This document shows positions 26,344 through 34,818 of a DNA stretch of 64,000 nt, piece by piece; positions within the stretch are counted from its first letter, which is position 1; the number at the start of each line of letters is the position of its first letter. Origin of the DNA: an uncultured Rhizobiaceae bacterium (GTDB lineage: Bacteria > Pseudomonadota > Alphaproteobacteria > Rhizobiales > Rhizobiaceae); contig CATOTF010000002.1 in the NCBI GenBank assembly GCA_951813045.1, positions 4,340,001-4,404,000 of the forward strand, read 5' to 3'. The notes beneath the pieces are model-generated. The model did no database searches and had not been told where the DNA came from. It saw only the letters and a program-made list of their open reading frames with translations. Position numbers and translations under genes: made by a program.

Positions 26344-26615
26344 TTGCTTTGACCCGCGAAGAACACTGTTGCCTTCTTTAATATCTCCCTCTCCTCCGTG
26401 AGGAGACGAACCTCTCTGCGAAGCCGCTCATTCTCTTTGGCCAGATCAATATCAACCGATGGTGGAAGGTCATCAGGCCGGGATTGTTGTATCCATTTCG
26501 ATAACGTCGAAAAGCCGACCCCCAAATCTGATGCCACTTGTTTCCGGGTAAGTCCGCTGGTCAGCGCAATACGCACCGCTTCACGCTTGAATTCGTCTGT
26601 GTGGCCTCGTGCCAT
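26340..26615 (-). CDS. IS3-family transposase OrfA
   Basis: 91 residues. It has an HTH of the transposase_8 type (FKREAVRIALTSGLTRKQVA) and a leucine-zipper-like C-terminal helix (LAKENERLRREVRLLTEER) that dimerises with OrfB in this family. Intact. Confidence 0.93.
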   Translation of the reverse strand: MARGHTDEFKREAVRIALTSGLTRKQVASDLGVGFSTLSKWIQQSRPDDLPPSVDIDLAKENERLRREVRLLTEEREILKKATVFFAGQSK

Positions 26616-26676
26616 AATAGTTCTCCTTGATGGGATTAATCCAATTCAAGGACACGGAACTAAACCGTGACAAGTC

Positions 26677-26805
26677 CAACTGTGCCTCGGGCTGTGAAGG
26701 AATATTTAGAGGTGCTGGATGACGCAGCATTCGGTGCCGCCAGTGAGGTCGAACCTAAGTTCACTTCACGTTCTGACCCTGCTTCCCAATGGACCGGTGC
26801 GCTCA
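26677..26805 (+). repeat. internal fragment of the IS1182 element (copy of 21702-21830)
   Basis: 129 bases match the transposase gene at 21702-21830 with one difference (TTTAG versus TCTAG in the glutamate-rich segment). It is internal to the IS, with neither terminus present. It is squeezed between the right end of the IS3 element and a broken relaxase gene. Confidence 0.95.
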
Positions 26806-27165
26806 TGGTTTGTGCATCAATGCGTGACCACACTGCATGAGCATGACAGCGGCCATTCTTTTCGTGTAAGATCACAACACGTGGACGACCGATCAGGCCG
26901 TTCTTCTTCTCAACCCGTTCAACGGCATCTTTGAATGTTTCAATGCCCACGCTTTCGTTTTGGGGTGGGGAAAGGGAAACGTAAACAGGAGCTGCTTGCG
27001 CTTTTTGCCCTGACTGACGGCTTGGGCCTCTTTCAGGGCGCCGAGAATATCGGTGCCGGGGAATCCCCTGATCTCATGTAGTTCCACATGATCGTTGTCA
27101 TCCAAGCGGGTCAGGTGTTGTGCCAATTGTTTGGCACCACCGCGTTGTGGGGCTTTCAGGATCAT
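26806..27165 (-). pseudogene. MobA/VirD2-type relaxase, N-terminal remnant with frameshift
   Basis: The N-terminus MILKAPQRGGAKQLAQHL and the following VELHEIRGF segment are characteristic of relaxases on alphaproteobacterial mobilisable elements. Near 26945 the frame shifts and continues as GIETFKDAVERVEKKNGL, then VVILHEKNGRCHAHAVWSRI, which contains the His-x-His metal-binding pair. The gene then ends abruptly at the IS1182 fragment. The rest of the nuclease domain and all C-terminal domains are gone. It lies just downstream of a MobC-like gene on the same strand, the normal order of a mobilisation module. Confidence 0.8.
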
Positions 27166-27171
27166 CGGGCG

Positions 27172-27494
27172 TCACTTCTCTCGAATGCCGAGCGCATTCA
27201 TCAGCAGCGTTTTGATCTCCCGCAACTCATGATGAGCAGACCGCAAGACCTCTTCGCTCTCTGGCGTAATCACAAGTGAGTCGGAGCGCATGGCGTCTGA
27301 AAGCAAAGACAGATGATGCAGCGCAGATGTATTACCCCACAGTGCCAGAACCTGAGCAAGAGCTTTTCGATCAGCACGGACCTTGCGAGGACGAGGCTTC
27401 ACATCGGCCACACGATTGAAGTCACCGCGACCAAGCAGCCGGTGCCGAACAAAGCTGCTTACAGAAGCTTCCCCGGCTTGTTTCTCTAACCATG
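27172..27494 (-). pseudogene. MobC-like mobilisation (relaxosome) protein, 5'-truncated
   Basis: The open frame extends upstream of the GTG at 27411 and reads EKQAGEASVSSFVRHRLLG, then RKVRADRKALAQVLALWG and a helical C-terminus ending MNALGIREK. This is the pattern of MobC/relaxosome accessory proteins (ribbon-helix-helix-like region followed by a helical tail). No start codon remains: a TAA lies directly upstream of the frame near 27495, where sequence of another gene remnant begins. It would have assisted the adjacent relaxase at an oriT; none is recognisable here. Confidence 0.65.
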
Positions 27495-27496
27495 CT

Positions 27497-28045
27497 TACT
27501 CAGCCGAAAACGCAAACACCAACGCTGTATTCCAAAGCATGAATCAGAAAGACCAAATTAGAAGGCAGTTGCGCGCTTATATGGTTACCAACGCAGCGGA
27601 ATTGGATTCCGATTTTAACAACGGAATTTCCATCTGGTTTACAGTAAGAAATGCTGGCCAAACGCCAGCTTACCATCTCGAAATTAGAAAATGCATCGTG
27701 TTTTGGCCAAAGGATTATGTAGACATGGCCCCGCCAGACGATGATGAGATGATGCTTATGGACCCCGTTATTCTGGGGCCGGGAGATGGCATTAAAACGT
27801 CTATGAGTGAGCGATTGAGCGTCAGCAAATTGAAGAAAATCGAGAATGGAGAACTTATATGCCTTGTGTTTGGAATATGCACCTACTGGGACATTTTCGA
27901 CAATACCATGCGCATGGAGTTTGGAGACGACCTGCCCGAAGGAGAAAAGAAAGAGTGGTTCACTCGTTTTGCTTGGGAATTGGTTGGATACGGAACTGAT
28001 CGAGTTCGCGTCACTCCCTTTAGCACTGGCAACTTTGCCAACTAA
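27497..28045 (+). pseudogene. remnant of an unrecognised, probably membrane-associated protein (C-terminal part)
   Basis: The frame reads KDQIRRQLRAYMVTN and then ISIWFTVRNAGQTPAYHLEI, a beta-rich domain of the kind found after an N-terminal transmembrane pair in many small phage and island proteins. The C-terminus (GTDRVRVTPFSTGNFAN) looks natural. The expected N-terminal membrane segment is missing because the MobC remnant abuts it on the opposite strand. No function can be given. Confidence 0.45.
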
Positions 28046-28152
28046 CCCCACCCAAGCAACCATCACAGCCACCAATACAACCGCGCCCCGCACGGCCCCG
28101 CTCCCTAGTCAATCCCCTCCATCAGGATTGATCCTTGTTACCTTTGATACAT

Positions 28153-28230
28153 AAGGCCGTAAGACTTCGTGGTGGAGCGTTCCGTTGAAGCGTTCGTTGT
28201 ATCCATTCTCCCACCGTGAATCTGAGCAAT
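28153..28230 (-). pseudogene. IS3-family OrfB short remnant
   Basis: On the - strand the codons read DSRWENGYNERFNGTLHHEV, the conserved Glu-containing block of an IS3-type integrase core. Only about 25 codons remain. It marks the right-hand edge of the decayed island. Confidence 0.7.
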
Positions 28231-28426
28231 CGTGCAGACGCTTGTGTCAATCAAACGTACCGTCTTCGGTTTAAATTATTCGGTAAATACGTCTCGTTCT
28301 TGTGTGTGCACAAGAACTTCCAGTAGCTGTTAAAACTATCAGAAAATCCATCAGCTTTCTGAGAGGTAAGTCCATCTAGTGGCGCTGATGGGGAACAGTG
28401 TTCAATAGGTTGCCTGTGCGCTGTTG
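28231..28426. other. non-coding scar with an IS3-type terminal repeat relic
   Basis: No gene is visible. At 28384-28397 lies GCTGATGGGGAACA, the reverse complement of TGTTCCCC(A)TCAGC, which matches with one difference the left terminus of the IS3-family element at 30896. It could be a footprint of a related element. Confidence 0.4.
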
Positions 28427-29191
28427 CTATGTTCGCTCTGCCCAACCGGCAAATGTCCTTTCCAGTAACACCACAATGTAAAATAACCCAATGCCCAGAA
28501 CAGCCAAAGCCATCAGCACGGCAAACATCAATGGATAATCCGCGCTGATCTTACCGCTGTCGAACAGGAAACCGAGGCCCTTACCGTGAGGCTGAATTAT
28601 CTCTACGAGATTTGTACCGATGAACGCCAATGTGACGGCCACTTTCAAGGCTCCAAAAAACTCCGGCAGTGTTTTTGGCAGGGCGATTTTGCGGAAGATG
28701 GTGAACTGGCTCGCGCCCAATGAGCGCAAAATATCACGGTATTCCGGTTCCAGCGTAGACAGTCCGATCGATACCGATACGGCTATAGGAAAGAACGAAA
28801 TCATGAAGGCCATCAACACTGTGTTAAAATTATCCTGTCCCACGAACATCAGGGCCAGTACAGGCACAACGGTGGCTTTCGGGATAGCGTTGAAGCCAAC
28901 CAGAATGGGGTAAAGACCCTCGCGCATGATGCGGGAAAAGCCCATCATCATGCCGATGAGGCAGCCAAATACAACCGCAAGAAACAGTCCGGCAACCGTG
29001 CGCCATAGCGTCTGCCAGCCGTATTCAAGAAACAGCCAGCGAAATTTCCAGAAGGCGGGGCCGATGTCTGTTGGCGAGGCCATCTTGTAGTTGGGCCAGC
29101 CATTGACCCAGACCAGCCATTCCCAAAACAGCAGTAAAATTAGGATTGCTGCGAGCGGAATGCCAACCTGGCGAGTGAGGTTCTTGTTCAA
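28427..29191 (-). CDS. ABC transporter permease (SsuC/TauC/ThiX family)
   Basis: 254 residues from the TTG at 29191, which overlaps the ATPase stop as TTGA. There are six hydrophobic segments (first IPLAAILILLLFWEWLVWV). The cytoplasmic EAA loop is EYRDILRSLGASQFTIFRKI followed by ALPKTLP. It forms the membrane channel for the ATPase and NMT1-type binding protein encoded just upstream. The family imports sulfonates, pyrimidine precursors or related small molecules. Confidence 0.9.
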   Translation of the reverse strand: MNKNLTRQVGIPLAAILILLLFWEWLVWVNGWPNYKMASPTDIGPAFWKFRWLFLEYGWQTLWRTVAGLFLAVVFGCLIGMMMGFSRIMREGLYPILVGFNAIPKATVVPVLALMFVGQDNFNTVLMAFMISFFPIAVSVSIGLSTLEPEYRDILRSLGASQFTIFRKIALPKTLPEFFGALKVAVTLAFIGTNLVEIIQPHGKGLGFLFDSGKISADYPLMFAVLMALAVLGIGLFYIVVLLERTFAGWAERT

Positions 29192-29982
29192 GCCGCTGCT
29201 CCTCTTCCCTGGGCGATCTGAATTTGATGCCGCAGTTCCGCTAGTAATTCCGTGGCCTCCGGTGTGTATAATTCCTCTACGACACGATCCGGCCCCAATG
29301 GTGAGCGCGACACATGTTGAGCTGTTGCCGGGCGGCCAGACAGCACCACAATCTGGTCTGCGAGGAAAACACTTTCGCGCAAATCGTGGGTGATGAGCAC
29401 GGTGGTGGTTTGCTCTTTCATCCGCAGTGCGTGCATGATTTGCCACAGGTCTTCGCGGGTAAACGCATCAAGAGCGCCAAATGGTTCATCCAATATCAAG
29501 ACTTCCGGGCGGTGGACCATGGCACGGCAAAGCGACGCCCGCTGACGCATTCCGCCGGAGAGTTCCGACGGTCTCTTTTCTTCGAAACCTTCCAGCCCAA
29601 CCATTGCAAGCAGTTCATGCGCCCGTTCTTCACGCTGCGATTGGGTCAGAGAGTTTGGCACGATTTCCAGGGGCAGCAGAACATTGTCGAGAATGGTTCG
29701 CCACTCGAGTAAAACAGGGTTTTGAAATGCCATACCAACGGTCGAACGCGGCGAGGTTACCCGTTCCCCGTGTAAACGCACTTCGCCGTTGTCCGGGATT
29801 AATAGGCCAGCAATCAACCGTGTTAATGTTGATTTGCCGCAACCGGACGGGCCTACGACTGCGGTAAATGATGCTGGCGCCATCTGTAACGAAAGCTCAT
29901 CAAGTACAGGCAGCGGGCCAGCGGCAGTTTGATAGGCATGGGTGACACCTATCAGTTCAATTTGAGAATTTTCAGCAGACAT
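29188..29982 (-). CDS. ABC transporter ATPase (SsuB/TauB family)
   Basis: 264 residues. Walker A is GPSGCGKST, the signature is LSGGMRQR, Walker B is VLILDEPFGALD, and the H-loop is LITHDLRE. It energises the importer with the permease downstream (4-base overlap) and the binding protein upstream. Intact. Confidence 0.93.
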   Translation of the reverse strand: MSAENSQIELIGVTHAYQTAAGPLPVLDELSLQMAPASFTAVVGPSGCGKSTLTRLIAGLLIPDNGEVRLHGERVTSPRSTVGMAFQNPVLLEWRTILDNVLLPLEIVPNSLTQSQREERAHELLAMVGLEGFEEKRPSELSGGMRQRASLCRAMVHRPEVLILDEPFGALDAFTREDLWQIMHALRMKEQTTTVLITHDLRESVFLADQIVVLSGRPATAQHVSRSPLGPDRVVEELYTPEATELLAELRHQIQIAQGRGAAA

Positions 29983-30048
29983 GATCGTCTTTCATTCCTC
30001 CGCCCGGCAATGCAAGAGTTAATACCGAGCGGAGGGATAAGGCAATTT

Positions 30049-30895
30049 CTATTGAAGTTTTAAACTGCCATCTTTTGGTAGATAAGCGCCATCGAAATAA
30101 AGTTTGGCGTCTACCGGATTGGCGATAGCCATGTTTTCCTTCACCTGCTCAAGTGCTTCGGCGAAACGGGCTTCATCTACGCCGCCGATACCATTTTTCT
30201 TGACGTAGTCTGTGAGCACATTTGCATCAATCGACAGTTGCAACCGCCGCGTTTCCAGATCAACGTCGGCTGCTGGATTGCGTTCAACCATCATGGTCAC
30301 CGCCCCTTTGGGATCAGCGATCGCTTCTTTCCAGCCTTTGGCAACAGCGCGGATGAAACCGGTAATAACTTCCGGATTCGCTTTTGCGAAATCGGTGTTC
30401 ACGATGATGGCATTGCCGTAGAGTTTCAGGCCATGATCGGCCATCAAAATCGTTGAAATGTCATCTTCCGGCACACCAATTCGAACCAGGTTCAGGAAGC
30501 TGGAAAATGAAAATCCGGAAATCGCGTCTACTCGACCTTCCGCCAGCATCGGCTCGCGGGTCGGGAACCCAACCGGCTCGACCTTGATTTTGGACATATC
30601 CAATGAATTGGCGGCCGCAAAGGCCGGGAATTGCGCCCAGGCGCCATCCGGTGGCGGCGCGCCCAGTGTTTTGCCTTCCAGGTCTTTGGGAGCACTAACA
30701 CCCAGTGATTTGCGGCCAACGACTGCAAATGGTGGCTTGTCGTATACCATCATGACTGCTGTTACAGGGGCGCCGGGGTTGGAGTCCAGAAACTTCACAA
30801 GTGAATTGATATCCGCAAACCCGACCGGGAATGCCCCTGTTGCAACTTTTGGGATGGCGTCCAATGATCCTTTACCAGCGGTCACTTCAACATCG
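30049..30895 (-). pseudogene. ABC transporter NMT1/THI5-like substrate-binding protein, N-terminus deleted
   Basis: The frame reads DVEVTAGKGSLDAIPKVATG then FPVGFADINSL, a standard NMT1-type domain that continues intact to the C-terminus. The signal peptide and about the first 35-40 residues are missing: an IS3-family element starts exactly at 30896, and the apparent ATG belongs to the IS terminal repeat. Without export the importer is probably dead unless another receptor serves it. Order with the downstream ATPase and permease is that of a thi/ssu-type operon. Confidence 0.88.
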
Positions 30896-30979
30896 TGTTC
30901 CCCGTCAGCATTCATGAGACAGAGGTTTGATTTTTCTTAAGAGATGATTTTGGTTCATCGTAGCCCTTATGGAGCGAAG

Positions 30980-31354
30980 ATGAGACATAAATCAGGAACC
31001 CAAGGATCAGGTTCAGAGAAATTGATCCGAACCATCAAACGCAAGACCCGCCGTCAGTATAGTGCGGAGGAAAAGATCCGCATTGTGCTTGATGGCTTGC
31101 GCGGTGAAGACAGCATAGCTGAACTGTGCCGCCGTGAAGGTCTTGCTGAAAGCATGTACTACAAATGGTCGAAGGAGTTTATGGAGGCCGGTAAAAAGCG
31201 TCTGTCAGGCGATATAGTGCGTGAGGCTTCCACCGATGAGGTCAAAGGTCTGCGCCGTGAAGCCCGTGATCTGAAGGAATGCGTGGCAGATCTCACGCTG
31301 GAAAACCGTCTTCTTAAAAAAAGCATGATCGCGGATGGGGAGGATATCGAATGA
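30980..31354 (+). CDS. IS3-family transposase OrfA (B element)
   Basis: 124 residues from ATG 30980, which has GGAGCGAAG upstream (the frame also allows ATG 30944). An HTH (KTRRQYSAEEKIRIVLDGL, ending in YYKWSKEF) is followed by a helical C-terminus (LTLENRLLKKSMI). The stop overlaps the OrfB start as ATGA. Confidence 0.92.
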   Translation: MRHKSGTQGSGSEKLIRTIKRKTRRQYSAEEKIRIVLDGLRGEDSIAELCRREGLAESMYYKWSKEFMEAGKKRLSGDIVREASTDEVKGLRREARDLKECVADLTLENRLLKKSMIADGEDIE

Positions 31355-32331
31355 GATACCCAGCATCTGAGAAACTGGAAATCATCCGAATTGTTGAACA
31401 ATCACATCTGCCAGCCAAGGTGACACTTGATAAGCTTGGCGTCTCACGGCCAACTTTTTATCGCTGGTATGATTTGTATCAGCGATTGGGTGAGACAGGA
31501 TTGGAAGACAAACGTTCTGGTCCCAACAGAGCCTGGAACCGCGTGCCAGAAAATATACGGGCACAGATCATTGATCTGGCCCTTGATCAACCGGAACTGT
31601 CTCCTCGTGAACTGGCTGTGACATTCACAGACACGAAGGCCTATTTTGTATCGGAAAGCTCAGTGTACCGACTGCTCAAGGCCCTGGACCTGATCACCAG
31701 CCCGGCATTTATCGTCATGAAAGCTGCCAGTGAGTTCCGCGACAAGACCACAGCCATCAACCAGCTGTGGCAAACAGACTTCACCTATCTGAAGGTCATT
31801 GGCTGGGGTTGGTTCTATCTCAGTACGATCCTTGATGATTATTCGCGATACATCATTGCCTGGAAGCTGTGTACCACCATGAACACATCGGATGTGACCG
31901 ATACATTGGAAATGGCGCTTCAGGCCTCAGGCTGCGACAGGGCCAACGTTGCGCATAAACCCCGGCTACTATCTGATAATGGCCCCTGCTACATATCCAG
32001 TGATCTGGCAGAGTGGTTGGATGGCAAAGGCATGGGTCATGTTCGCGGTGCGCCTTATCACCCGCAAACCCAAGGCAAGATTGAACGCTGGCATCAAACC
32101 CTGAAGAACCGCATCTTGCTGGAACACTACTTCATACCAAGTGACTTAAACCGGCAGATCGAAGCTTTCATCGAACATTATAATCATCACAGATACCACG
32201 AGAGCCTGAGTAATCTCACGCCTGCGGACGTCTACTTCGGGCGCAAAAATGAGATATTGAAGCGAAGAGAAAGGATCAAACAAAAAACCATCGAAACGCG
32301 GCGCTTGCAACACCGCAAACAAGCCGCATAA
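31351..32331 (+). CDS. IS3-family transposase OrfB (B element)
   Basis: 326 residues. An N-terminal HTH (KLGVSRPTFYRWYDLYQ) precedes the rve core with LWQTDFTYLKVIGWGWFYL (first Asp), LLSDNGPCYISSDLAEW (second Asp) and QGKIERWHQTLKNR (Glu). Uninterrupted, so this copy can supply transposase in trans to the truncated copy at 57.4 kb. Confidence 0.93.
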   Translation: MRYPASEKLEIIRIVEQSHLPAKVTLDKLGVSRPTFYRWYDLYQRLGETGLEDKRSGPNRAWNRVPENIRAQIIDLALDQPELSPRELAVTFTDTKAYFVSESSVYRLLKALDLITSPAFIVMKAASEFRDKTTAINQLWQTDFTYLKVIGWGWFYLSTILDDYSRYIIAWKLCTTMNTSDVTDTLEMALQASGCDRANVAHKPRLLSDNGPCYISSDLAEWLDGKGMGHVRGAPYHPQTQGKIERWHQTLKNRILLEHYFIPSDLNRQIEAFIEHYNHHRYHESLSNLTPADVYFGRKNEILKRRERIKQKTIETRRLQHRKQAA

Positions 32332-32405
32332 TACAAACAACAGATGAGCTAGAGTCTCTCTTAAATCAGACCACCATCTGTCTCAAATACCCTGACTACG
32401 AACAG

Positions 32406-32594
32406 ATTGCCCCGTTTGAATATTCAGCACTGGTGCTGGCGGTTATCTGGGGCGTAGCGATATTCGGAGAGCTACCAGACGCGCTTTCTGTGATTGGCAT
32501 CATTTTAATAATTCTATCAGGATTGTGCATTGCCTTGCGCGAAGCCCATAAAGGTAGAAGAGTCGGTGTAAGACAGTTTAGCGCGCGCCGGTGA
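32406..32594 (+). pseudogene. EamA/DMT-superfamily exporter, C-terminal fragment
   Basis: 63 codons read IAPFEYSALVLAVIWGVAIF, then GELPDALSVIGIILIILSG and a charged tail. This is the last two transmembrane helices of a 10-TM drug/metabolite exporter. The gene was cut by the IS ending at 32404, and the first 80% is gone. Confidence 0.85.
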
Positions 32595-32681
32595 CGAATA
32601 GGGACGAATTGAGGCTGGTTCCGCAAACTTGGTCAGATATTCCGCGGTGTATCGCAACGCGTAGAACGAAAGGGTAAACAC

Positions 32682-33710
32682 ATGTTCCTATATAACAGCT
32701 GGTATGTCGCCGGATGGAGCAAGGATTATGAAAACACACTCAAGGCCCAAACCTTGTTAGGCAAACAGATTGTTTTCTATCGTCGCTCAGACGGTAAACC
32801 AGTGGCACTGGAAGATGCCTGTCCGCACCGAAAGCTCCCGCTCTCGATGGGGCAATTGGAAAATGATAACGTAGTTTGCGGTTACCACGGACTGACTTTT
32901 GATTGCTCGGGTATTTGCACTGATTCCCCCACCCAGCGTGGCATGACACCGCGCCGGGCAGTGGTTAAATCCTATCCCGTTGTTGATCGGTATCGATTAC
33001 TGTGGATATGGATGGGAGACCCTGACAAAGCAGACCCGGATGATATTTTTGAAATAGAAAATTTTGACGACCCAAGCTGGGGCTGCACAGAGGGCGGCAT
33101 GCTACCCATTGCATGTAATTATCTTTGGGTTGCTGATAACCTTCTTGACCCCAGCCATGTGGCATGGGTGCATGTCTCGTCATTTGCTGGCGGAGGCACC
33201 GAGGATCAAGCTCTTGAGATGGAAAAGACAGAACGAGGGGTCATAGTATCGCGCTGGATTTATGACCAACCGGCTTCGCCATACTATAAACCTTTGATAA
33301 AGTTTGAAGGCAATTGCGATCGTAAACAGCACTACGAAATGTGTTTTCCTGCCATCGCCCTCAATAGATCGGTCTACACACCGGTGGGAACTGGCGGCCC
33401 CGACAAGCCAGCCGTGGAGAAGACCTATGTCAATATTTCATATAATTTTCTGACCCCGGTGGATGAGGATAGCACACAGTATATCTGGTTCCAGCATCGC
33501 AATACCGATCCAAATGACAAAGCCATATCTGAAAAGATGAATGAAGGTGCGATAATGGCGTTCAACGAAGACAAGAGGATTCTGGAAGCCGTTCACAAGG
33601 GTATGGCCACAATGACAACACCAAACATCAATCTTGGTCTTGATCTCGGCGCCAGAACATTCCGGATACAGTTGCAAAATCTCATCGATGCGGAGCAGCC
33701 AAACACCTAG
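32682..33710 (+). CDS. Rieske non-heme iron oxygenase, VanA-like
   Basis: 342 residues. The Rieske [2Fe-2S] site is C47-P-H49 and C66-G-Y-H69. The mononuclear iron site is in DNLLDPSHVAWVH. The overall size and the N-terminal NSWYVAGWSKD match oxygenase components of the vanillate O-demethylase / dicamba demethylase group, which remove O-methyl groups or hydroxylate aromatics. No ferredoxin-reductase partner is encoded in the window. It precedes a TetR gene and a TRAP/BKACE block that probably import and degrade the same compound (inference). Confidence 0.9.
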   Translation: MFLYNSWYVAGWSKDYENTLKAQTLLGKQIVFYRRSDGKPVALEDACPHRKLPLSMGQLENDNVVCGYHGLTFDCSGICTDSPTQRGMTPRRAVVKSYPVVDRYRLLWIWMGDPDKADPDDIFEIENFDDPSWGCTEGGMLPIACNYLWVADNLLDPSHVAWVHVSSFAGGGTEDQALEMEKTERGVIVSRWIYDQPASPYYKPLIKFEGNCDRKQHYEMCFPAIALNRSVYTPVGTGGPDKPAVEKTYVNISYNFLTPVDEDSTQYIWFQHRNTDPNDKAISEKMNEGAIMAFNEDKRILEAVHKGMATMTTPNINLGLDLGARTFRIQLQNLIDAEQPNT

Positions 33711-34075
33711 CAAATGTTACACTGTTACGATTTGCTCTATTACTGCCCCCATGTTGAAAATGCTAACGCCCATCATGCGCCGACGTTAATCTATCCGGCG
33801 TAATCTGCAGCAACTGCGCTGTTCGAAAAATACTTGATTTGTTTTGGGTCTGATTGACTGGTGTTCAACGCAATGGCTGAGTTTCGAAAGCATTTGGCTC
33901 GAGATAGTGCTTGTCATCAATTCTGTAGGCGGCCATTCACTTCACATTATCTGCGTTTTTCAAACAATCACAGTGTCCATGCTGCAATCAGCACGTCATT
34001 GACTCTTGTTCCAAACGATGATTTCTTGACTGAACGATCAGTCAGTAATTTTGCAAATGCATAAGCGGGAATGGC
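33711..34075. promoter_or_regulatory. regulatory gap upstream of tetR
   Basis: 365 bases with no gene. Near its right end lies the palindromic operator described separately. The rest shows nothing recognisable. Confidence 0.4.
34027..34044. promoter_or_regulatory. probable TetR operator
   Basis: The 18-base near-palindrome TGACTGA-ACGA-TCAGTCA lies 32 bases before the tetR start. TGACTGA/TCAGTCA half-sites are typical of TetR-family autoregulatory operators. An overlapping TTGACT could be a -35 element. Confidence 0.7.
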
Positions 34076-34780
34076 GTGAAACCAGCAGGGGCATTAAAAC
34101 GGACGGACAATGATGCGCAGCCACCGTTAAAAGTTGGCAAACGTTTTGCTACGATTCTGGATGCGGCCGAATTTGTATTTGCCGACAAAGGTTTCAATGG
34201 TGCCAGCATGCGGGAGATCGCGACGCGGGCTGGTGTTGCGCAGGCGCTTATTCATTATCACTTCGACAATAAAGAGAAATTGTTCGAGGCCATGGCTGCC
34301 CGTCAGGCAAACACCATCAACGGTGCCAGGGCGGAATTGCTCTCCGCGATACTTACGGCAAGTGAAACCCCTGTACTCGAAGATGTGGTGGAAGCGCTTT
34401 TCCGGCCCACGATTGAAACCGGCAAAAAATTGTCGAAGCAGGGAGGCGGATATTCGCGCATTCTCGTCTCCGTCGCCAACTCTAGCGATGTTCGCGATAC
34501 ACAGCTTACCGAGCGCTACTACGATCCCATCGCGCAGAAATTTATTGAAGCATTTTCTCAAATCGAGCCAGGGTTACAGCACAAGGATGCGGTCTGGGCC
34601 TATATGTTTTCCATCGGTGTCGGCATGACCATGATGGCTCAAACCGGCCGTTCAAAACGCCTGTCTGACGGCGCCTGCGACGACGGGAATATCGAAGAAA
34701 TGCTTTCTGAAATAGTCATCTATGTTTGCGGAGGAATCCGCGCTCTGGTTGCTCAAAAAGGTGCAGCTGAAAAAGAATAG
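34076..34780 (+). CDS. TetR-family transcriptional regulator
   Basis: 234 residues, GTG start. The N-terminal HTH spans about residues 21-67, with FADKGFNGASMREIATRAGV and QALIHYHFDNKEKLFEAM. The C-terminal domain is a long helical ligand-binding region. It lies just downstream of a near-perfect palindrome and immediately upstream of the TRAP operon, so it likely represses itself and the operon until the substrate or its CoA derivative binds. Confidence 0.9.
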   Translation: MKPAGALKRTDNDAQPPLKVGKRFATILDAAEFVFADKGFNGASMREIATRAGVAQALIHYHFDNKEKLFEAMAARQANTINGARAELLSAILTASETPVLEDVVEALFRPTIETGKKLSKQGGGYSRILVSVANSSDVRDTQLTERYYDPIAQKFIEAFSQIEPGLQHKDAVWAYMFSIGVGMTMMAQTGRSKRLSDGACDDGNIEEMLSEIVIYVCGGIRALVAQKGAAEKE

Positions 34781-34818
34781 CCATGTTTAATTAATCCGCG
34801 CCATCAAGGGAGAATATC

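Larger units (their letters stand above)
25448..26678 (-). mobile_element. IS3-family insertion sequence, complete, no target duplication
   Basis: The imperfect terminal inverted repeats begin TGGACTTGTC at 25448 and end GACAAGTCCA at 26678, with further matching (TTCCG, TCCT) inside. They enclose overlapping orfA and orfB on the - strand. The flanks are a broken protease gene on the left and an internal IS1182 fragment on the right, and no direct repeat is visible. The element therefore marks the edge of a deletion or recombination. Confidence 0.85.
30896..32404 (+). mobile_element. IS3-family insertion sequence, complete copy (B element)
   Basis: The terminal inverted repeats start TGTTCCCCGTCAG at 30896 and TGTTCGTAGTCAG (reverse strand) at 32404, with further agreement TGAGACAGA. 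1509 bases. The left flank is the beheaded binding-protein gene and the right flank a beheaded EamA gene. No target duplication is seen, so flanking DNA was deleted. The first 529 bases recur exactly at 57435-57963. Confidence 0.9.
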
